From positions 1 through 6,969 of the forward strand of contig JAUHYY010000053.1 in NCBI GenBank assembly GCA_030426295.1: 6,969 bases of DNA, read 5' to 3'. Shown here in pieces: positions 1-5,532 of this stretch; the first letter of the stretch is position 1, and each line of letters starts with the position of its first letter. The notes below the pieces were generated by a model. That model worked only from the letters and a program-made list of their open reading frames with translations, was not told where the DNA came from and did no database searches. Position numbers and translations under genes: made by a program. This stretch comes from a bacterium (GTDB taxonomy: Bacteria; Patescibacteriota; Gracilibacteria; UBA1369; GCA-2718715).

Positions 1-1560
1 TTTGCTGTAAATCTTGATAAAATTGCCACTGAACTAAATGGAACTTTTACAGTAACTATGTTTATTACATCGAGTGCAAATAATGGTTATGCAATTGGAT
101 CTACTACATTTACTACTAGTCCTTCAGGTTCTAATTCTTTTAATTTAACTTTAGATGAAGATTCTGTGAGTCATGGTGAAATCTTTGATATTAAATATAC
201 TTCTGGTCTTACTGGAGCACAAAGTGCAGCTCTTAAACAACTTGATTTTGATCCATTATTCATAGTTAAAGGTGTAGAAGAGTCTTCAGAAATTAATTCA
301 TATAGCGTAGAGGGTTTTACGCTAGAAGGTACACATAACTCACCATTAACTTTACTTGCAGACACTCATCCAGTAGGAACTTATAATCTGGGGCTTCAAG
401 TAGACTTTAATACAGTTGTGGTTCCAAGCTCAACTGTAGAGGCAGAAAAAGTATTTAGGATTGTGAGTAATATTGAACAAATTGAATTGAAAGCAGCGGC
501 TGAAGAATCTAACGCATTCTGTGACGCAATATCAGTTACAATGAGAGAAGCTTTTCCAACTGAAGTTATAGCTGGGCAGCAAGTTTTCCAGCAATATATT
601 ATTAGTAACTCATCAGATGAAGACATTACTGTTGGGTTTGTTACAGATACTGAAAATTCTCCATTTACTTTTACAGATAGTGATCAATCAACTGAGCTGG
701 TTTCTACGACTGCACCTTACACTGAAGATTCTGCAGTTTATTTAACTATAACTCCTGATAGTGCAGGTGAATATAATGAAACTATATCTTTTGTAGCCAG
801 AGATGATGAAAGTGGTTTTTCTTGTGAACCTATTACCATGAATGCAAGTGTTACAGTTAGTTCAGCAGTTGCTGATACTCCTGATACCGTTGATTCTTGT
901 AACCTTACTACAACAACAAGAATTACAAATCATAGTACTAATAGTGTTAACTTTGAAATTGATGCAACTGGTACTGGTGACTCTCTTGTAGACTTTGAAG
1001 TAGAGATTGCAAATTCTGATGATGAATATGTTTATGTGCTTACACAAGATAATGTTTCACTTCCTGTTGAAAACTATAATCCAGCGAATGGAAATTTAGA
1101 TTGGGATGGTGAAGATGAAGATAATGCTCAAGTACCTAATGGTGAATATACTGCTACTTTAGTTGCATCTATTGATGGTGCTGATAGTACATGTACTGAT
1201 GAGGTTCAGTTTGAAGTTGATTCTAACTTTACAGCAACTACAGATGATGACGACGATGATGAATTTATCGTAGATGAAGACGATTTTGAAATTATTGAAG
1301 ACATAATCATTGTAGATGGACCTGAAAGCATATATGGAGATCCTACATTTAATGCTAACAATTATTATCCTGCTGCAGATGTTCCTGGTGATATTCCTGC
1401 TCCAGTTGAAAATAATGTTCCATCGAATACAAATGTCCCGACTAATCTTGGATTTAACCAAAACACACCTGAGATCGCAGGTGATACTGGTCCAGGTGCG
1501 CTTCTTTATCCGCTAATGTTTGCGGGGTCAGCTATGATTGCTAGACGAAGAAAGAGATAA
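1..1560 (+). CDS. Partial secreted surface protein, Ig-like domains with C-terminal cell-envelope anchor (5' end missing)
   Basis: The reading frame is open from base 1, so the N-terminus and any signal peptide lie outside the window; the first internal ATG (base 58) is not a credible start. Numbering from base 1, residues 1-160 are Ser/Thr/Asn-rich beta-type sequence. Residues about 170-288 and 297-410 look like two further beta-sandwich domains, each with a Cys near both ends (174/275 and 300/398), suggesting one disulfide per domain. The second contains WDGEDEDNAQVPNGEY, which resembles the FlgD-type Ig-like motif. An Asp/Glu-rich stretch (about 413-440) and a Pro/Asn-rich linker follow. 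The protein ends with GDTGPG (494-499), a hydrophobic run of about 15 residues, and RRRKR. This is the order of a sortase-type sorting signal, but without a canonical LPxTG. The role is probably an adhesin or surface-layer-type protein, which is inference. It converges on the next gene with no bases between the stop codons. Confidence 0.85.
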   Translation, partial: FAVNLDKIATELNGTFTVTMFITSSANNGYAIGSTTFTTSPSGSNSFNLTLDEDSVSHGEIFDIKYTSGLTGAQSAALKQLDFDPLFIVKGVEESSEINSYSVEGFTLEGTHNSPLTLLADTHPVGTYNLGLQVDFNTVVVPSSTVEAEKVFRIVSNIEQIELKAAAEESNAFCDAISVTMREAFPTEVIAGQQVFQQYIISNSSDEDITVGFVTDTENSPFTFTDSDQSTELVSTTAPYTEDSAVYLTITPDSAGEYNETISFVARDDESGFSCEPITMNASVTVSSAVADTPDTVDSCNLTTTTRITNHSTNSVNFEIDATGTGDSLVDFEVEIANSDDEYVYVLTQDNVSLPVENYNPANGNLDWDGEDEDNAQVPNGEYTATLVASIDGADSTCTDEVQFEVDSNFTATTDDDDDDEFIVDEDDFEIIEDIIIVDGPESIYGDPTFNANNYYPAADVPGDIPAPVENNVPSNTNVPTNLGFNQNTPEIAGDTGPGALLYPLMFAGSAMIARRRKR

Positions 1561-1944
1561 TTATTCTTCTTCTTTAGAATCTGCGACCTTATCAGCTAGG
1601 TCCTTAACAGCTTTCTTTGCTTTTGTTTTAGCTTTAGTTACTTTCTTTTTAACATCTGCTTTTGCTTTTGTTGCCTTCTTTTTTGCAGTAGTCTTTGCTT
1701 TTGATACGTTCTTTTCTACTTCTTCTTCTAGTTTGCTTCCATCGTAAGCGTCTGTAGCAGTATCTTTAATATCTTCTGCCATTTGTTTGAAATGTGAGTA
1801 TAAAGACTTATGAGCAGCTCCTTTATCAATGTCTTTTTTAAGCTTATTTCTGAAGGTTTTTCCTTTAGATGGTGCGAATAAAACACCTGTAGCCATTCCT
1901 GCGGCTAAACCAATGAGTAATGCTACTTTTCCTTTTTTTGCCAT
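1561..1944 (-). CDS. YtxH-like small membrane protein with Lys/Ala-rich tail
   Basis: The protein has 127 residues. After MAKKGK comes a short Gly/Ala-rich hydrophobic segment (about 7-24), then LFAPSKGKTFRNKLKK. This matches the YtxH-like (gas-vesicle-protein GvpP-like) family, whose members have one N-terminal membrane-associated segment followed by an amphipathic, charged helix. Residues about 80-115 are almost entirely Lys, Ala, Thr and Val in KAK/KKA repeats, resembling histone-H1-like tails; the last residues are acidic (SKEEE). The family role is poorly defined and often linked to stress or the envelope. The gene lies 45 bp downstream of maf on the same strand and may be co-transcribed with it. 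No Shine-Dalgarno precedes the ATG. The family assignment is fairly secure from the N-terminal motif; nucleic-acid binding by the tail is speculation. Confidence 0.75.
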   Translation of the reverse strand: MAKKGKVALLIGLAAGMATGVLFAPSKGKTFRNKLKKDIDKGAAHKSLYSHFKQMAEDIKDTATDAYDGSKLEEEVEKNVSKAKTTAKKKATKAKADVKKKVTKAKTKAKKAVKDLADKVADSKEEE

Positions 1945-1989
1945 AGTGCTTAGAATTAAATTATTTGACTATATTCTAATAGTTTGGGC

Positions 1990-2571
1990 TTATAATTGGT
2001 AGCCCCATTTTTTTAGAATTTGGTAGATCATTTGCATTGGGAGTCCAACAACACTCAAGAAGTCCCCTTCTGCTCCCTTAATATAGCGTGATCCGATGCC
2101 TTGTATTGCGAATCCTCCTGATTTGTCTTTCCATTCCCCTGTGCTTATATACCAATGGATTTCTTCGTCTGTCATTGGGTGAAAATGGACTTTTGTAGTT
2201 TCGATCTCGCTTACTTGTATGTCTTTATATGCATCTATCATTGTAAGGGCTGAAATCACTTCTACTTCACTATTTTGTTGTAGTTTTATTGTTTCGAAGG
2301 CTTCTTTTTCGTCTCTTGGCTTCTCGAGCACCTTTTCGTGAGCTAAAACTAAAGTATCTACTCCTATAATAATGCCTTCTGTATGCTGTTTTGCTACTTC
2401 TTTTGCTTTACCGTATGCATGCTTAGCAGCTAGTTTGTGAGCTGATAATGTACTATCGAATTCCTCAATATAAGGACTTGGCTCAACACAGCAATCTATC
2501 CCAGCATTATTTAATAATTCTTTTCTTCTAGGACTTTGTGATGCAAGTATAATTTTTGGTTGACTGTTCAT
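1990..2571 (-). CDS. maf: Maf-family nucleoside triphosphate pyrophosphatase (YhdE-type)
   Basis: The protein has 193 residues, the normal Maf length, and is cytosolic. Maf proteins hydrolyse non-canonical or excess nucleoside triphosphates to the monophosphate plus pyrophosphate, and some influence septum formation. Visible family signatures are ILASQSPRRKELL at residues 8-20 (phosphate-binding Ser and Arg residues), GVDT at 70-73 (the conserved Asp), LEKPRD at 82-87, EWKDKSGGFAIQG at 146-158 and SVVGLP at 173-178. The DK-G-IQG pattern is the one known for the YhdE subgroup (dTTP/UTP pyrophosphatases) and not the YceF subgroup, so dTTP/UTP and modified pyrimidines are the likely substrates. 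The first ATG is the only sensible start. It diverges from rpsT with 57 bp between start codons, and the ytxH-like gene follows downstream. Confidence 0.95.
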   Translation of the reverse strand: MNSQPKIILASQSPRRKELLNNAGIDCCVEPSPYIEEFDSTLSAHKLAAKHAYGKAKEVAKQHTEGIIIGVDTLVLAHEKVLEKPRDEKEAFETIKLQQNSEVEVISALTMIDAYKDIQVSEIETTKVHFHPMTDEEIHWYISTGEWKDKSGGFAIQGIGSRYIKGAEGDFLSVVGLPMQMIYQILKKWGYQL

Positions 2572-2580
2572 AGGTATTTA

Positions 2581-2586
2581 AGTATA
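2581..2586 (-). promoter_or_regulatory. Probable -10 element of maf
   Basis: On the minus strand this reads TATACT, five of six matches to TATAAT, and ends 9 bases before the maf ATG, so the transcript would carry almost no leader. The expected -35 position is weak. It sits directly beside the rpsT -35 element on the opposite strand. Confidence 0.5.
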
Positions 2587-2587
2587 T

Positions 2588-2617
2588 TTGGCAGGCTTTT
2601 AATTAAATATATATAAA
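2588..2617 (+). promoter_or_regulatory. Promoter of rpsT
   Basis: TTGGCA (2588-2593, five of six matches to TTGACA) is followed after 18 bp by TATAAA (2612-2617, five of six matches to TATAAT). The expected start site near 2624 leaves a leader of about five bases before the rpsT ATG, too short to hold a Shine-Dalgarno sequence. Confidence 0.65.
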
Positions 2618-2628
2618 GATTCAAGCAA

Positions 2629-2895
2629 ATGCCAATTATAAAATCAGCTAAAAAGAGAGTTAAACAAGCCGCAGTTCGTACACAACGAAACAAAATCCAA
2701 AGAAGAAGACTTCATGATATTAAGAAAGACCTCTACGATTTAATCAAAGAAGGAAAAGCTGACGAAGCTCAAAAACTTTACGCACAATTCCAAAAGGTTG
2801 TTGATACATGTGCTAAGAAAAACATTATTCCAAAGAACAGAGCAGCAAGAATCAAATCAGCTGCTGCAAAAGCTATAGCAAGCTTAAACGCTTAG
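2629..2895 (+). CDS. rpsT: 30S ribosomal protein S20
   Basis: The protein has 88 residues, the usual S20 length, is very basic and is predicted to form a three-helix bundle. The N-terminus MPIIKSAKKRVKQ matches the conserved IKSAKKR start of S20. The KNIIPKNRAARIKSAAAKAI segment near residues 64-83 matches the conserved xKNKAARxK region that contacts 16S rRNA. S20 is a primary binder of 16S rRNA early in 30S assembly. The ATG is fixed by homology and is preceded by TCAAGCAA with no Shine-Dalgarno; the promoter lies immediately upstream. An intrinsic terminator follows the stop, so the gene is probably monocistronic. The MPIIKSAKKR opening, as opposed to MANIKSAKKR, is common in Patescibacteria as far as I recall. 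Confidence 0.97.
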   Translation: MPIIKSAKKRVKQAAVRTQRNKIQRRRLHDIKKDLYDLIKEGKADEAQKLYAQFQKVVDTCAKKNIIPKNRAARIKSAAAKAIASLNA

Positions 2896-2916
2896 ACTGT
2901 AGTAAGGTTGTAAAAT

Positions 2917-2949
2917 AAAAAGACCCTTATGCCAAAGAGGGTCTTTTTT
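2917..2949 (+). terminator. Intrinsic terminator after rpsT
   Basis: A perfect 11-bp stem AAAAAGACCCT / AGGGTCTTTTT (2917-2927 with 2938-2948) has a 10-base loop and ends in a run of six T. It starts 22 bases after the rpsT stop. The flanking A-run and T-run make it usable in both directions, but no gene converges on it from the right. Confidence 0.93.
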
Positions 2950-2972
2950 AGTATTTATTTGCTTGCTAACAC

Positions 2973-3001
2973 TTGTACTTATTAGGTTTTCGTGGTATAA
3001 T
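2973..3001 (+). promoter_or_regulatory. Strong extended -10 promoter in the rpsT-ferredoxin gap
   Basis: TGGTATAAT (2993-3001) is a perfect extended -10 (TGn plus TATAAT). TTGTAC sits 17 bp upstream at 2973-2978 and matches only the TTG of a -35. Predicted transcription start is about 3007-3008. It lies after the rpsT terminator and well before the ferredoxin start, so it should drive the structured element at 3008-3161, with or without the ferredoxin gene. Confidence 0.7.
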
Positions 3002-3007
3002 TATTTA

Positions 3008-3161
3008 ATGAGTTGGAAAGAATATGTTCATTTAAATCGCGCCTGATCAGGAAGCTAGAACTGTCTTCTGACATCTGCACTACAAATTATTTAAACAATA
3101 ACTGTAAGCAGTAGTCTGTTGACTCATGTAGTTTGAAACTTCCTGATCAGGCGTTATTTGA
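3008..3161 (+). ncRNA. Candidate structured RNA (free small RNA or ferredoxin leader)
   Basis: Downstream of the extended -10 promoter lies a long closing stem: 15 perfect base pairs (3040-3054 with 3139-3153), prolonged outward by one G-T pair, one mismatch and about six more pairs (3032-3037 with 3156-3161). Inside are three small hairpins separated by single bases: TGTC/GACA (3062-3073), CTGC..TACA/TGTA..GCAG (3075-3111), and AGTC/GACT (3113-3124). A closing stem, wide internal loop with a small hairpin in its 3' strand, and an apical hairpin broadly recall 6S RNA architecture, but I recognise no conserved 6S sequence and the size is smaller. It could instead be a cis-regulatory leader of the ferredoxin. 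No clear intrinsic terminator follows the stem; only a weak T-rich stretch does. The structure was worked out by eye. Confidence 0.5.
3040..3153. repeat. 15-bp perfect inverted repeat with palindromic cores
   Basis: The arm CGCCTGATCAGGAAG (3040-3054) is exactly the reverse complement of 3139-3153. Each arm also contains the 10-bp palindrome CCTGATCAGG, at 3042-3051 and 3142-3151, whose centres are 100 bp apart. The repeat can therefore act as an RNA stem, as paired protein-binding sites, or as terminal repeats of a tiny element. No target-site duplication is visible at its edges, which argues against the last option. Confidence 0.9.
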
Positions 3162-3216
3162 TATTGCGTAAAGTTGGTATTTTGACTAGAATCTTCGAGG
3201 TATTTAACGCTTATTG

Positions 3217-3507
3217 ATGCCAAAAGTTACATTTATAAAAGACGGTAAAGAGATTGAAATTGAAACAGATGATGTTGGTGAATCTTTGCTACAGATTGCT
3301 ACAGACAATGGAGTACAAATGGATACAGCTTGTGGAGGGAACGGAATCTGCACTACTTGTATGGTTCAAGTTCAAGAAGGCAGAGATAATCTAGGAGAAA
3401 TGACTGAACGAGAAGAAATCATGGGTATGGATCCTGAAACTATGGATTTACGGCTTGGATGCCAATGTAAGTTAAACGGTGACTGTAAGGTTGAGCTGGC
3501 TTACTAA
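3217..3507 (+). CDS. [2Fe-2S] ferredoxin, adrenodoxin/putidaredoxin type
   Basis: The protein has 96 residues from the ATG at 3217; a TTG one codon earlier is possible but less likely. The ATG gives the usual MPKVTF beta-strand start of the beta-grasp fold. The cluster ligands are visible as C39-x5-C45-x2-C48 in ACGGNGICTTCMV, with C82 in LGCQ after 33 residues. The five-residue first gap and the GCQ motif point to the adrenodoxin/Isc-Fdx branch of the Fer2 family and not the plant photosynthetic type. Extra Cys84 and Cys90 follow. It is a soluble one-electron carrier; the partner reductase or oxidase is not in this window. The start lacks a nearby Shine-Dalgarno. A TTGACT (3182-3187) lies upstream without a good -10, so transcription may come from the promoter at 2973-3001 through the structured element. 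Confidence 0.93.
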   Translation: MPKVTFIKDGKEIEIETDDVGESLLQIATDNGVQMDTACGGNGICTTCMVQVQEGRDNLGEMTEREEIMGMDPETMDLRLGCQCKLNGDCKVELAY

Positions 3508-3517
3508 GGCTAAAGCA

Positions 3518-3547
3518 TTGACATATACACTGGCGTAGTGATAGATT
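3518..3547 (+). promoter_or_regulatory. Promoter of the coiled-coil gene pair
   Basis: A perfect TTGACA (3518-3523) is followed after 18 bp by TAGATT (3542-3547, four of six matches to TATAAT), giving a leader of about 19 A/T-rich bases. An alternative -10, TATATT at 3561-3566, would start transcription at the ATG itself but lacks a matching -35. Confidence 0.5.
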
Positions 3548-3572
3548 TGCGTCTATTTTTTATATTAATAAA

Positions 3573-4133
3573 ATGAGCACTCCGGAATCTATAGATAAAC
3601 AGCAAAGGTTAGGACTTAGTGATTTAATGCATGACGATAGAGTTAGAGAAGAGTTGGGTTTCCCTACTCGTAAAGATTTAGAAGCTTTAGTATTAGACCT
3701 TCTTTCTCAGCTGGCAACTATGAGAAGATCAATAGGTGGATATAAATCAAGATTAACAAGATCAAATCGTGAACACGCAGAAGAAATAGCCCTACTACAA
3801 GGCAAATTAGAAACCCTTAAAATTAGTTTAGCAGCAGAATCTTCTAACAATCTTCGTGAAGAAGAAGAAGCTATGTATAGATGTAGGTCAATGAATGAAA
3901 TGGCTGAAGAAATCCTTTCAATAGAAAAATCTGTTCGTGGACTGGCGGTATGGGCAGCAATCACATTTGTAACTCTTTGTTCTAGAAATCAAATTCTCGC
4001 ACAAGACAATGAAGCTTTAAGATCAGCTCTAGAAGAAGCTCATCAGGAGATTCATCAACTTAGAGCTTCTTTAGCTGAACAGAGTACAGTAATTGCTGTG
4101 CTATCGATTCCAAGGGCAGATAGTGCGGAATAA
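3573..4133 (+). CDS. Coiled-coil protein of unknown function, first of a pair
   Basis: I do not recognise a family for this 186-residue protein. Residues 1-33 are polar and include GLSDLMHDDRVREELGF. A long helical, heptad-like stretch runs from about 34 to 120 and is rich in Glu, Leu, Arg and Ser. A hydrophobic segment GLAVWAAITFVTLC (123-136) follows; it is short for a transmembrane helix but could be membrane-associated or a buried helix. A second coiled-coil stretch (about 137-178, AQDNEALRSALEEAHQEIHQL) comes next. There is no signal peptide. It is 13 bases upstream of another large coiled-coil gene on the same strand, so the two are probably co-transcribed and may form hetero-oligomers (inference). 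The ATG has no Shine-Dalgarno. A scaffold or filament-type role is possible but unproven. Confidence 0.75.
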   Translation: MSTPESIDKQQRLGLSDLMHDDRVREELGFPTRKDLEALVLDLLSQLATMRRSIGGYKSRLTRSNREHAEEIALLQGKLETLKISLAAESSNNLREEEEAMYRCRSMNEMAEEILSIEKSVRGLAVWAAITFVTLCSRNQILAQDNEALRSALEEAHQEIHQLRASLAEQSTVIAVLSIPRADSAE

Positions 4134-4146
4134 ATAATTATTGATC

Positions 4147-5532
4147 ATGAAAAGACCTAGTGCTTTACCATCAGTAGACGATATTCGGAATATGAAACCA
4201 TTTGAAGATGTTTCAATTCTTGAGTATGCAATAGCTGTTGTAAATTATGTCATAGATAGAGGAGCAAAAAATCATGGAGCAAGCCTTTTTGACCTAGGTA
4301 TCTGTGATAGCCTTTTTCAAAAACTCATGATGGTACAATCCGCACCATACAAACACCTTATTGATAGGCTAGGTGCTCCAGACGACAGAATGCGTGCTGA
4401 TGCTGAAGCACTGAAGATTAAAGGTGAACATCAAATGAATGAATCTGAACGAGCTACTGTATTTTATGTAAATGCATATGATGCATATGTTAATTTAAGA
4501 ACTGTTAAACCTGAACCTGTTCAAGCAAAACAACCAAAAAAAACTAAGAGAAGTGCTAGGACTCCAAAGCCTGCTGAAGATAAAGCTAGAGAAACTATTC
4601 AAGATCTAAGAGTGTCTCTTAAACAAGCTCTTGCTAAAGCAAGTAAACTACAGGCTGAGCTGAAGAAGTCTGAAAAAGTCATTGAAGGTTTAAGAGATGA
4701 TGTTAATACTGCTATCAAGGAGAAAGAGTTACTCGCAAGAGAATTACTTAAGGGGAATGAAACTGAACCTGTAGATGAAAGAATACTAGAGCTTGAAGCT
4801 GAACTAGAAGCGAAAACAGAAGCTGTTCAGGCTTTACAGGCTAGACTGCTCGAACTGTCTGAGCAAAGACCTGTAATTGATAATACTGAGCTCACTGAAG
4901 AGATTTCTAGTCTTGAAGCAGATGTTGCTGAACTTAATCATGCACTCACTAGAGCACAAGAAAAAATACGAAAATATGAAGAAAGAGAAGACTTAACCTT
5001 AACCCTAAACGATCGAGCAAGGGATTTAAGAGCAAGAGTTGCTGAGTTAGAATCTCAAGCTGAAGATAATTCAAACGAAAGATTTGAAGCAGATTTAAAA
5101 GCTAAAGATACTGAAATAAAAACTCTACAAAATGAAATTGTTAGACTTAATGGCATTGTTGCAAATTTAAAAGCTAAAAAGGCACCTAGCACTACTGAAA
5201 ATGCAAGGGAGCAAGGACGGAAAATTACAATCGATACTTTATTTTTATCTATAGATGTTCCAGATTACATCTCGCAAGAATTTAGCCATGTAGTTAGAAA
5301 AGCTGGTCATAGATTTAAGACAATTGCTAATGAACTTGATAAAGATGAAACCGATTATGATAAGATTGATTCTTCACTTTCAGAAGCTCGTGATCTAGTT
5401 CGAAAATATGATGCTGACGAAGTTGAGAAAGATTTTCATAATCAACTTACAAACTTCTTACGTGTTGTTAAACAGTTGATTTCTGCACGACAAAAGGCTG
5501 AAGCAGGAGTTTCTAGGCTCAGAGCTCGTTAG
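4147..5532 (+). CDS. Large coiled-coil protein of unknown function, second of a pair
   Basis: The protein has 461 residues from the ATG at 4147; an in-frame TTG two codons earlier is the only nearby alternative. I do not recognise a family. Residues 1-120 look globular and helical ([17 protein letters not shown]; later [17 protein letters not shown]). Residues 121-148 form a basic Pro/Lys linker ([18 protein letters not shown]). Residues about 149-344 are a long, nearly unbroken coiled coil rich in Glu, Leu, Lys and Ala. A separate helical C-terminal domain (about 358-461) begins [20 protein letters not shown] and ends in a basic SRLRAR. No signal peptide or membrane segment is visible, so it is probably cytosolic. 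The globular head, rod and tail resemble structural or SMC/intermediate-filament-like proteins in outline only; no ATPase motif is present. Its stop codon overlaps that of convergent purT. Confidence 0.78.
   Translation: MKRPSALPSVDDIRNMKPFEDVSILEYAIAVVNYVIDRGAKNHGASLFDLGICDSLFQKLMMVQSAPYKHLIDRLGAPDDRMRADAEALKIKGEHQMNESERATVFYVNAYDAYVNLRTVKPEPVQAKQPKKTKRSARTPKPAEDKARETIQDLRVSLKQALAKASKLQAELKKSEKVIEGLRDDVNTAIKEKELLARELLKGNETEPVDERILELEAELEAKTEAVQALQARLLELSEQRPVIDNTELTEEISSLEADVAELNHALTRAQEKIRKYEEREDLTLTLNDRARDLRARVAELESQAEDNSNERFEADLKAKDTEIKTLQNEIVRLNGIVANLKAKKAPSTTENAREQGRKITIDTLFLSIDVPDYISQEFSHVVRKAGHRFKTIANELDKDETDYDKIDSSLSEARDLVRKYDADEVEKDFHNQLTNFLRVVKQLISARQKAEAGVSRLRAR

Noticed and set aside
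1159..1461. 100-codon antisense open frame opposite the surface protein
   Set aside because: It has Ile/Asn/Lys/Cys-rich composition typical of the reverse complement of an acidic, AT-rich gene, with no motif and no start context.
1538..1747. Plus-strand open frame with Phe/Ala-rich hydrophobic repeats that could mimic a membrane protein
   Set aside because: It is the exact complement of the Lys/Ala repeat tail of the ytxH-like gene, where AAA/GCT codons read as TTT/AGC on the other strand.
3040..3153. Cloverleaf-like set of stems resembling a tRNA
   Set aside because: The closing stem is far too long, the arms do not have tRNA sizes, and there is no T-loop consensus, anticodon arm or 3' CCA position.
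3040..3153. Miniature transposable element with 15-bp terminal inverted repeats
   Set aside because: The flanking bases show no target-site duplication, and the internal hairpins and upstream promoter fit an RNA better. Not excluded without a genome-wide copy count.
3139..3160. Rho-independent terminator formed by the long inverted repeat
   Set aside because: The stem is followed by GTTATTTG, not a proper T-run, and the loop region is over 80 bases, so efficient intrinsic termination is unlikely.
4993..5009. Telomere-like TTAACC/TTAACCC run
   Set aside because: It lies in frame within the coiled-coil gene and encodes LTLTLN. Only two partial units are present, so it is coincidence.
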